30,315 nt of DNA, taken from the NCBI GenBank assembly GCA_039796935.1, contig JBDKIV010000227.1, forward strand, positions 1 through 30,315, written 5' to 3'. The stretch's first letter is position 1; every line of letters begins with the position of its first letter. Shown in pieces: positions 22,584-29,146 of this stretch. The translations under genes and the position numbers were made by a program. The stretch is from VFMC01 sp039796935. Lineage in GTDB: Bacteria; Actinomycetota; Acidimicrobiia; Acidimicrobiales; Ilumatobacteraceae. The notes under the pieces were generated by a model. It did no database searches and was not told the origin of the DNA. It worked only from the letters and a program-made list of their open reading frames with translations.

Positions 22584-23583
22584 GGTGAGCGCCGCGCACG
22601 GCACGAACCACCCACCCGTCGGGCCAGACGTCTGCGAGGGCCCCTGGCTCGGTGAGCGCCACCACGCAACCCCCGAACCCACCTCCGGTCATGCGCGCGC
22701 CATGCACACCGGGAACTCCGACGACGGCAGCGACCGCTGCATCCATCTGTGGCGTCGAGGTCTCGTAGAGGTCGCGCAGGCTGTCGTGGCTGTCGATCAT
22801 CAGCCCTCCCACCGTTGCCAGGTCGCCCTGGGCGAGCGCCGCCGCAGCCTCGCGGACACGCCGGTTCTCGCCGACCACGTGTCGGGCGCGCGACCGTACG
22901 ACCCGATCCGTGATGGCGCCGAGATCGGACTCGCTCGCCGCGCGGAGCGGTCCGACGGCTCGTTCTGCTGCGGTGCACTGAGCCACACGATCGGCGTACG
23001 GGCTGCCCTCGAGGGTGCGGTGGGCAATGAAGCGGACGACGATCTCGGCGTCGTCGGGCAGCGGCGTCGGCTGGGCAGTGAGATCGCCACAGTCCAACAG
23101 CAGCGCGTGTCCCTCGACGCCGGCGGCGATGCACCACTGGTCCATGATGCCGCTCGGCACTCCGGTGGCGCGGTGCTCGGCTCGCTGACACAGCTGCGCC
23201 AGTTCGAGGGTCGAGGTGCTGCCCGGGCCGAGGGCAATGGCTGTCGCGACCTCGAGCGCAGCACTGCTCGACAGTCCGGCACCGATCGGGATCGTGGTTC
23301 GGACATGGCCGCGCAGTCCGCGAGAGGGCGCCAGTTCGGCGATCACGCCTGCCACGTAGCGGGCCCACGCCGGTCTGACGTCGGCCGGTCGGGTGACGCT
23401 CAGCTCGACGGCGGCTCGCTCGGGTTCATCGGCCGAGCTCAGTTCGACCCGATCATCGAGCTCGGTCTCGATCACGACGTCGGTGTAGCGGTCGATGGCG
23501 AGCGGCAGAACGAGGCCGCCCGTGTAGTCGGTGTGATCTCCGATGAGGTTCACCCGACCCGGGGCGCGAGCGACTCGCATCAT
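22567..23583 (-). CDS. galK: Galactokinase-like GHMP kinase
   Basis: A 338-residue GHMP kinase, somewhat shorter than the usual 380 or so. The signature GRVNLIGDHTDYTGG (9-23) matches the galactokinase motif except Asp for the normal Glu in GEH. The ATP loop is PIGAGLSSSAALE, the catalytic Asp is in GIMDQWCIAAG, and the third motif is MTGGGFGGCVVAL. It probably phosphorylates galactose at C1, but the altered signature and the absence of galT or galE nearby leave room for another sugar. The start is ATG 23583 or ATG 23580 (tandem ATGs); the first shares one base with the TGA of the F420 oxidoreductase gene upstream, so translation is probably coupled. Confidence 0.87.
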   Translation of the reverse strand: MMRVARAPGRVNLIGDHTDYTGGLVLPLAIDRYTDVVIETELDDRVELSSADEPERAAVELSVTRPADVRPAWARYVAGVIAELAPSRGLRGHVRTTIPIGAGLSSSAALEVATAIALGPGSTSTLELAQLCQRAEHRATGVPSGIMDQWCIAAGVEGHALLLDCGDLTAQPTPLPDDAEIVVRFIAHRTLEGSPYADRVAQCTAAERAVGPLRAASESDLGAITDRVVRSRARHVVGENRRVREAAAALAQGDLATVGGLMIDSHDSLRDLYETSTPQMDAAVAAVVGVPGVHGARMTGGGFGGCVVALTEPGALADVWPDGWVVRAVRGAHLIELD

Positions 23584-24482
23584 CAGGCGAGGCCGAGGGC
23601 GGCGCTCAAGCGCTCGAGCGCGTCGAGGTCGAACGGTGCGCGGAGCGCGATGTTGACCTGGTCGGCCCCGGCCTCGACGAAGCGGCCGACCTGCTCGAGG
23701 GCCTGGTCGTCGCTGCCCGTCAACACGCCTGGCCGTACCGCTTCGGCGATCTTGCCGAACTGTTGGCGCAGGCTCTCGTCGGTCCACGCGAGGCCCACGT
23801 TGACGGCCCGGCTGATCTCGGCCGGGTCCCGTCCGACGCTGTCGCAGTGGCGGTCGAGCACCGCCGACTTGGCAGCGAACGCTTCGGGAGAGACGAAGGG
23901 GACGTTCCAGCCGTCGGCGAACTGCGCAGCGATCTTGAGCGTCCGTTTCTCGCCACCCCCACCCACCCAGATCGGCAGTTTCGACTGCACCGGGCGAGGC
24001 TCGTTGCGGGCTTGGTGCAGTTGGAAGTACGTGCCGTCGAAATCGGTCACGTCATCGTGCAGCAGGCCCCTGAGGCACTGGATGCCCTCTTCGAGTTGGT
24101 CCATCCGCGCGCCGACCGGTGGGAAGGCGATGCCGTACGCGTCGTACTCGACCTTGGCCCAACCGGCACCGATGCCCATGTCGGCGCGTCCGCCCGAGAG
24201 CTGGTCGATCGCCGTGATCGCCTTGGCCAGAACTGCGGGATGCCGGTAGCCGACCGAGTACACGAGTGCACCGCATCGCACCCGGGTGGTGCTGCAGGCG
24301 AGCGCAGCATGCATGGCGACCGCCTCGAGGCACTCGGCGTCGTCCGGGTGTCCGGTCGCACCGTAGAAGTGGTCCCAGATCGAGATCCACCCGAAGCCGA
24401 GGTCCTCGATCGTGCGCCAGACCCGCCGAAGTTCGTCGGCTGTCGTGTGCTGCAGGCCGGTGTGGACTCCGAAGACGGTCAT
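23583..24482 (-). CDS. LLM-class F420-dependent oxidoreductase
   Basis: A 299-residue luciferase-like TIM-barrel enzyme: VWRTIEDLGFGWISIWDHF near the N-terminus, VRCGALVYSVGYRHPAVLAKAITAIDQLSGGRADMGIGAGW in the centre, then LPIWVGGGGEKRTLKIAAQFADGWNV. These are typical of actinobacterial F420-dependent family members that move hydride between F420 and varied substrates; the substrate is unknown. The start is ATG 24482, supported by TACCCT ending 6 nt upstream; the longer frame runs into the divergent gene. galK follows with a one-base overlap. Confidence 0.9.
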   Translation of the reverse strand: MTVFGVHTGLQHTTADELRRVWRTIEDLGFGWISIWDHFYGATGHPDDAECLEAVAMHAALACSTTRVRCGALVYSVGYRHPAVLAKAITAIDQLSGGRADMGIGAGWAKVEYDAYGIAFPPVGARMDQLEEGIQCLRGLLHDDVTDFDGTYFQLHQARNEPRPVQSKLPIWVGGGGEKRTLKIAAQFADGWNVPFVSPEAFAAKSAVLDRHCDSVGRDPAEISRAVNVGLAWTDESLRQQFGKIAEAVRPGVLTGSDDQALEQVGRFVEAGADQVNIALRAPFDLDALERLSAALGLA

Positions 24483-24488
24483 CCTCGA

Positions 24489-24494
24489 AGGGTA
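24489..24494 (-). promoter_or_regulatory. Leaderless-type -10 (TACCCT) for the F420 oxidoreductase gene
   Basis: TACCCT on the minus strand ends 6 nt before ATG 24482 and overlaps by two bases the plus-strand hexamer at 24493-24498. Confidence 0.5.
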
Positions 24495-24498
24495 GTGT
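24493..24498 (+). promoter_or_regulatory. Leaderless-type -10 (TAGTGT) for the alpha/beta hydrolase gene
   Basis: TAGTGT ends 7 nt before ATG 24506. With TACCCT on the other strand it makes a divergent promoter whose two start codons are only 23 bp apart. Confidence 0.5.
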
Positions 24499-24505
24499 GC
24501 CGCCC

Positions 24506-25384
24506 ATGCCACGAGCACTCGTCAGTACCGGGATGGAACTCGAATACGACACCTTCGGCTCTCCCGACGACCCCGCCCTACTACTGGTGATGGGTTTCAC
24601 CGCCCAGATGATCCAGTGGGAGGTCTCGTTCTGTCAGATGCTGGCCGACACCGGACTGCACATCATCCGCTTCGACAACCGTGATTGCGGCCTGTCGACC
24701 AAGATCGACGGTGTCGAGGTCGACACGACGGCGGTGATCGGGGCGGCGCTCAGTGGCGGCGAGGTGCCGCCCCTGCCGTACCTGTTGACCGACATGGCGG
24801 CCGACGCGGTCGGACTGCTCGATCACCTGGGGATCGACACGGCCCATGTCATGGGCGCTTCGATGGGCGGCATGATCGTGCAGACCATGGCGATCGAGCA
24901 CCCGACGCGGGTGCGCAGTCTCATCTCGGTGATGAGCACCGTCGGCGATCCCGCCTACGGCCAGCCGGCCCCCGAGGCGATGTCAGCGCTCCTCGCCCCG
25001 CCCCCGGCCGACCGGCAGGCCTACATCGACTCTGCCCCGACCTGGATGGTGTGGCAGTCGAAGCGGTACCGCAACGAAGAGCGGTCGAAGCGGCTCGCGG
25101 CGGAGTCGTACGACCGGTCGTTCTACCCCGAAGGCTCGCCACGACAACTCGCTGCCATCTACGGCAGCGGCGATCGGACCGCGCAACTGCAGGCACTCGA
25201 TGTGCCGACGCTCGTCATCCATGGGCGCGACGACACGCTCATCACGCCCGGTGGTGGTTTCCGCACCGCCGAGGTGATCCCCGGAGCCCATCTGCTGTAC
25301 GTGTCCGACATGGGTCACGACATGCCCGAACCGCTCTGGCCGCTGTTCGTCGACGCGATCTCGTCGCACGTCCGTCGCGCTTGA
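24506..25384 (+). CDS. Alpha/beta-hydrolase
   Basis: A 292-residue hydrolase. The nucleophile elbow is MGASMGG with S119, the catalytic Asp lies in VIHGRDDTLI and the His in SDMGHDMPEPL; the oxyanion region is LLLVMGFTAQ and FDNRDCGLS is the conserved strand-4 loop. It probably acts on a carboxylic ester or related bond; the wording resembles the aclacinomycin-methylesterase-like and epoxide-hydrolase-like groups, but I cannot fix the substrate. Leaderless start at ATG 24506. CaiB/BaiF follows 12 nt after the stop. Confidence 0.9.
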   Translation: MPRALVSTGMELEYDTFGSPDDPALLLVMGFTAQMIQWEVSFCQMLADTGLHIIRFDNRDCGLSTKIDGVEVDTTAVIGAALSGGEVPPLPYLLTDMAADAVGLLDHLGIDTAHVMGASMGGMIVQTMAIEHPTRVRSLISVMSTVGDPAYGQPAPEAMSALLAPPPADRQAYIDSAPTWMVWQSKRYRNEERSKRLAAESYDRSFYPEGSPRQLAAIYGSGDRTAQLQALDVPTLVIHGRDDTLITPGGGFRTAEVIPGAHLLYVSDMGHDMPEPLWPLFVDAISSHVRRA

Positions 25385-25390
25385 TAGACA
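25385..25390 (+). promoter_or_regulatory. Weak -10-like TAGACA before the CaiB/BaiF gene
   Basis: TAGACA ends 6 nt before ATG 25397 but lacks the final T of the pattern. The gene may instead be read through from the hydrolase. Confidence 0.25.
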
Positions 25391-25396
25391 GTCACC

Positions 25397-26554
25397 ATGG
25401 CTGGACCCCTCACTGGATATCGGATCATCGAGATCGCGGGCATCGGCCCGGGCCCGTTCGCAGCGATGCTGCTCGCCGACATGGGTGCCGAGGTCATCCG
25501 GGTCGAGCGAGCCCAGTCGGTGCGTGGCCCGGCGCCCGAGACCCCGCACTATGACGTCATGCTGCGCGGGCGTCGCAACATCGCGATCGACCTGAAGCAT
25601 CCTGATGGTGTCGCGACGCTGCTCGATCTGGTCGAGCGCGCCGACGCACTCATCGAGGGATTCCGCCCGGGTGTCATGGAGCGTCTCGGTGTCGGTCCGG
25701 ACGTCTGCCTCGAACGGAATCCGAAGCTCGTGTTCGGCCGGATGACCGGTTGGGGTCAAGAGGGCATGTACGCACAGGCCGCCGGCCATGACATCAACTA
25801 CATCTCGCTGGCCGGGGCGCTGGCCCACTTCGGTCGCGCCGGCGAGGCGCCGGTCCCGCCGCTCAACATGGTCGGCGACTTCGGTGGTGGCGGCATGTTC
25901 CTCGCCTATGGCGTGGTGTGCGCGCTGCTCGAGGCGCAACGCAGCGGGCAGGGTCAGGTCGTCGACACCGCCATGGTCGATGGGGCTGCCGTACTGATGA
26001 GCATGTTCTGGGCCTTCAAGTCGGTCGGCATGTTCGACGAGGACCAGCCCGGGACGAACCTGCTCGACACGGGGGCACATTTCTACGACGTGTTCCGCTG
26101 CGCCGATGGCAGGTACATCTCGCTCGGCTCGATCGAGCCGCAGTTCTACGCCGAACTGCTCCGCCTGACCGGCCTCGAGGGAGATCCCGAGTTCGCCCGG
26201 CAGATGGACAAGGATCTGTGGCCCCACCTCAAGGCTCGATTGCACCAGGTGTTCAGCACCAAGACCCGTGCCGAGTGGTGCGAGCTGATGGAGGCCACCG
26301 ACGTCTGTTTCGCCCCGGTCCTCACCATGAGCGAAGCGGCAGAACACCCTCACAACGTCGAACGCGGAACCTTCGTCGAGGTTGCCGGGGTCAAGCAGCC
26401 GGCTCCCGCGCCACGGTTCTCGCGGACGAAGCCCGAGATCGTCAGCGCGCCCGCTCACGCCGGGCAGCACTCGCGGGCCGTACTGGCCGACTGGGGCATC
26501 GCTGCCGACCGGATCGACGCGCTGCTCGAGTCGAGAGCCGTCGTCGGCGCCTGA
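25397..26554 (+). CDS. CaiB/BaiF-type CoA-transferase family protein, alpha-methylacyl-CoA racemase-like
   Basis: A 385-residue family III CoA-transferase fold. Three residues that match the mycobacterial racemase MCR catalytic set (H126, D156, E241) are in place with a constant offset: H131 in AAGHDINYISLAG, D161 in NMVGDFGGGGM and E247 in SLGSIEPQFY. That favours alpha-methylacyl-CoA racemase (interconverting R and S 2-methylacyl-CoA in branched-chain or sterol side-chain degradation) over a true CoA-transferase, which uses an Asp nucleophile. The N-terminus LTGYRIIEIAGIGPGPFAAMLLADMGAEVIRVE is typical. Its TGA shares one base with the ATG of the PIG-L gene. Confidence 0.92.
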   Translation: MAGPLTGYRIIEIAGIGPGPFAAMLLADMGAEVIRVERAQSVRGPAPETPHYDVMLRGRRNIAIDLKHPDGVATLLDLVERADALIEGFRPGVMERLGVGPDVCLERNPKLVFGRMTGWGQEGMYAQAAGHDINYISLAGALAHFGRAGEAPVPPLNMVGDFGGGGMFLAYGVVCALLEAQRSGQGQVVDTAMVDGAAVLMSMFWAFKSVGMFDEDQPGTNLLDTGAHFYDVFRCADGRYISLGSIEPQFYAELLRLTGLEGDPEFARQMDKDLWPHLKARLHQVFSTKTRAEWCELMEATDVCFAPVLTMSEAAEHPHNVERGTFVEVAGVKQPAPAPRFSRTKPEIVSAPAHAGQHSRAVLADWGIAADRIDALLESRAVVGA

Positions 26555-27348
26555 TGGCGACGCTGGTCTGCTTCCACGCTCACCCCGACGACGAGTCGAT
26601 CAGCACCGGCGGGACGATCGCTCGGGCCAAGGCCGAGGGGCACCGCGTCGTGCTCGTCGTCGCGACCGACGGAGCGCACGGCGAGACTCCCGACGATCTG
26701 GCACCCGGCGAGACCCTCGTCGATCGCCGCCGCGCCGAGACCGAGCGGTCGGCATCGGTGCTCGGCATCGACCGCTTGGTGTGGCTCGGTTATCGCGACA
26801 GCGGCATGACCGGTTGGGAGCAGAACGACCACGAGTCGTCGTTCCTGCAAGCCTCCCTCGATGAAGCCGCCGAGCGGCTCGCTGCCGTGCTTCGTGACGA
26901 GCGCGCCGACATCCTCACCACGTACGACTGGCACGGCAACTACGGACACCCCGACCACATCAAGGTGCACCAGGTCGGCCATCGTGGCGCCGTGCTGGCC
27001 GGGACACCGACGGTGTTCGAGGCGACGATGAACCGCGACCACCTGGCCCGGCTGATGGCAGCCGTGTCAGCGTCGGGCGACTCCGATGGCGAAGGTTTCG
27101 ACCCGAACGCTCCGGCCGACGACGGCAACCCGATGGGGACGCCCGAGCACGAACTCACGCACGCCGTCGACGTCTCGGCATATCTGCACCTGAAGCGCGA
27201 GTCGATGCGCTGCCACCGCTCGCAGATCACCGACACCAGTTTCTTCCTCGAGATGCCGGACGAGGCGTTCGCTGCGGCATTCGGCACCGAGTGGTTCATC
27301 CGTCCGGGTCACGAGCCCGGCATCTCGTCGGATTGGCTGTTCCTGTGA
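26554..27348 (+). CDS. PIG-L/LmbE-family deacetylase
   Basis: A 264-residue zinc deacetylase of the PIG-L family. The signature AHPDDES (9-15) supplies the first zinc His and Asp residues, DGAHGE follows, and GNYGHPDHIKVHQVG gives the second histidine motif. In actinobacteria this family includes MshB and Mca of mycothiol metabolism as well as many sugar deacetylases; the sequence alone does not decide which, and no other msh gene is present here. Start ATG 26554 overlaps the CaiB stop (TGATG) and its stop overlaps the next GTG, so it lies inside a coupled operon. Confidence 0.9.
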   Translation: MATLVCFHAHPDDESISTGGTIARAKAEGHRVVLVVATDGAHGETPDDLAPGETLVDRRRAETERSASVLGIDRLVWLGYRDSGMTGWEQNDHESSFLQASLDEAAERLAAVLRDERADILTTYDWHGNYGHPDHIKVHQVGHRGAVLAGTPTVFEATMNRDHLARLMAAVSASGDSDGEGFDPNAPADDGNPMGTPEHELTHAVDVSAYLHLKRESMRCHRSQITDTSFFLEMPDEAFAAAFGTEWFIRPGHEPGISSDWLFL

Positions 27349-27902
27349 CCCGTATCCACCTCGTGCGGCATGGCCGTGCGTCGGCGGGGTGGGACACGGA
27401 TCCCGACCCGGGTCTCGACCGGATCGGGATCGAACAGGCCCGAGACGTGGCCGAGCGTCTGGCTCTGCTCGGTCCCCTCGAGGTGGTCTCGAGTCCGTTG
27501 CGCCGTTGCCGAGAGACGGCGCAGTACCTGACCGACCGCCGGGGCCTCGAGTGCGGCGCCACGATCGAACCGCGTGTCGCCGAGATCCCCTCGCCGATCG
27601 GGGTGCCGATGGGAGAGCGAGTCGACTGGCTGCGCCAGGCGATGCGTGGCACCTGGGCCGATCTCGGCGAGCGGTACACCGACTTTCGGGACGAGATCGT
27701 CACGGCAGTTCGCGAGATCACGAGCGATGCAGTCGTGTTCAGCCACTTCGTCGCCATCAACGCGCTCATCGGTCGGGCGACCGGCGACGACCGTCTCGTC
27801 ATCCGCAGCCTCGACAACTGCTCGGTGACCGTCATCGACATCGAGGGCGCGACACTGCGCCTCGTCGAAGGCGGGCACGAGGCCGACACCTTGATCCGAT
27901 GA
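27345..27902 (+). CDS. Histidine phosphatase family protein (phosphoglycerate-mutase-like)
   Basis: A 185-residue branch-1 histidine phosphatase. LVRHGRASAG holds the phospho-accepting RHG histidine, VSSPLRRCRETAQYL the second arginine motif, and VVFSHFVAINALIG the second catalytic histidine. It probably removes phosphate from a small metabolite; nothing indicates a true glycolytic mutase. GTG 27345 overlaps the PIG-L stop (GTGA) and the stop overlaps the following ATG. Confidence 0.9.
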   Translation: MTRIHLVRHGRASAGWDTDPDPGLDRIGIEQARDVAERLALLGPLEVVSSPLRRCRETAQYLTDRRGLECGATIEPRVAEIPSPIGVPMGERVDWLRQAMRGTWADLGERYTDFRDEIVTAVREITSDAVVFSHFVAINALIGRATGDDRLVIRSLDNCSVTVIDIEGATLRLVEGGHEADTLIR

Positions 27903-28666
27903 CCGCGAGGGTGCTCCTCCTCGCTGCGGCTCTGTCGGCGGTCTCGGTCTCGATCGCTGCCTGCGGCGGCGACGCATCACCCGAGTCGTCCACGACGCCG
28001 ACGACGCCGACGACCGTTGCTGGGCCGGTGACCACAGCTTCGCCCACGACGGCGATCCCAGGTGCCGACGCTGTGCAGCCGACGAGCACGATTCCTCCGG
28101 TGACGCCACTCGTGAGCGACTCGATGCCGCCGACGTCGGCAGATGCGGCGACGACCACGTCCGTGGCCCCTGCGGCGCGACTGGTCCTGCGTGCCGACGG
28201 GCTCGGTGAGGCGGTGTTCGGGACCGACCCCGACAGCGTCGTGGCGTACGTGACGGCCCTCATCGGCCCGCCGAGTTCGGACAGCGGTTGGGTGACTGCG
28301 CCCACCAGCCCGTTCGGTGTGTGCCCCGGCACGGAGGTTCGCGGGGTCACCTGGGGTGATCTCAGGCTGCTCTTCGGGGACTCGAGCGACGTGACCCTCG
28401 GCCGACGGCACTTCTTCCACTACGAGTACGGCCCGGCCGCCTCGGCTGCTGTCGTTCCTGTCGGGATGGTGTCGGCGACCGGGGTCGGCATCGGTACGGC
28501 GCTGACGCAACTGTTCAGCACCCATCCCGAGGCCGAGGTGTTTCCCGCCGACGAGATCGGGGGCCCCTACTTCGTCCTGGGTGATGGGCTCGTGGGGCTG
28601 TTGTCGGGGACCGAGTCGACCGCAGTCGTGCAACTGATCGCCGGTGGTGTGGGTTGCGGTGAGTGA
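27899..28666 (+). CDS. Thr/Pro-rich putative lipoprotein, unknown function
   Basis: A 255-residue exported protein. The signal peptide MTARVLLLAAALSAVSVSIAAC ends in a lipobox IAAC, giving lipidated C22. Residues ~25-95 are a Thr/Pro/Ser-rich linker, probably spanning the cell-wall zone. The remaining ~160 residues form a compact domain with LVLRADGLGEAVFGTDPDSVVAYVTALIGPPSSDSGWV and LFGDSSDVTLGRRHFFHYEYG; similar text occurs in actinobacterial lipoproteins of unknown role. Two cysteines (in FGVCPGTEV and the C-terminal GGVGCGE) could form a disulfide. ATG 27899 overlaps the phosphatase stop (ATGA), so it ends the coupled run. Confidence 0.82.
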   Translation: MTARVLLLAAALSAVSVSIAACGGDASPESSTTPTTPTTVAGPVTTASPTTAIPGADAVQPTSTIPPVTPLVSDSMPPTSADAATTTSVAPAARLVLRADGLGEAVFGTDPDSVVAYVTALIGPPSSDSGWVTAPTSPFGVCPGTEVRGVTWGDLRLLFGDSSDVTLGRRHFFHYEYGPAASAAVVPVGMVSATGVGIGTALTQLFSTHPEAEVFPADEIGGPYFVLGDGLVGLLSGTESTAVVQLIAGGVGCGE

Positions 28667-28679
28667 CCCCGCCGGTCGG

Positions 28680-28685
28680 TAGTCT
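28680..28685 (+). promoter_or_regulatory. Leaderless-type -10 (TAGTCT) for the small membrane protein
   Basis: TAGTCT ends 6 nt before GTG 28692. No Shine-Dalgarno is present. Confidence 0.45.
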
Positions 28686-28691
28686 CCGGCA

Positions 28692-29069
28692 GTGGACGCT
28701 GCCCGGGTCATCGAGTTGCATCAGGACTGGGCCTGGGCGGTCATCATCGCGAACGGCATCGCCGGGTGCTGGGCGCTCGCGGCGCACTGGACGACGGCCT
28801 TGCGGGTCCGTCTTCTCTGGTGGTTCACGGCGGTCGCCCAGCTGACGATGTTCGTCCAGGTGATCCTCGGCGTGCTGCTGGTCAGCCGGTACGAGATCGA
28901 GTTTCCGCAGTTCCACGCCTTCTACGGGTTCGTGGGCATCATCGCGATCGCGATCATCTACTCGTATCGAGCCCAGATGCGCCACCGGCTCTATCTGCTC
29001 TACGGTTTCGGCGGGTTGTTCGTGATGGGACTGGGCATCCGGGCGCTCCTCATCGGTCGACCGACCTGA
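28692..29069 (+). CDS. Small four-helix membrane protein, unknown function
   Basis: A 125-residue protein I do not recognise. It has four hydrophobic segments at about residues 13-30 (AWAVIIANGIAGCWALAAHW), 41-64 (LLWWFTAVAQLTMFVQVILGVLLV), 74-92 (FHAFYGFVGIIAIAIIYSY) and 101-120 (LYLLYGFGGLFVMGLGIRALL), with short loops. His residues in the first and third segments (LHQDWAW, FHAFYG) are suggestive of a cofactor or heme site in a membrane four-helix bundle, but this is only a resemblance. GTG 28692 is supported by the TAGTCT hexamer. It ends just before a strong hairpin facing pckG. Confidence 0.75.
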   Translation: MDAARVIELHQDWAWAVIIANGIAGCWALAAHWTTALRVRLLWWFTAVAQLTMFVQVILGVLLVSRYEIEFPQFHAFYGFVGIIAIAIIYSYRAQMRHRLYLLYGFGGLFVMGLGIRALLIGRPT

Positions 29070-29077
29070 CGCCCGAC

Positions 29078-29124
29078 GCGGAACGGCCCACCGACTCGAC
29101 GTGTCGAGTGGCGGGCCGCTTCGC
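29078..29124. terminator. Long hairpin between convergent membrane-protein and pckG genes
   Basis: ACTCGAC-GT-GTCGAGT (29094-29109) is a perfect 7-bp stem, extended after a short internal mismatch by CGGCCC (29084-29089) pairing with GGGCCG (29113-29118) and by imperfect GCGGAA/TTCGC flanks. Located in a 77-bp convergent gap, it is the strongest bidirectional terminator candidate in the window, although no U-tract follows. Confidence 0.6.
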
Positions 29125-29146
29125 ATGCGTGCCGAACCGAACGAAC

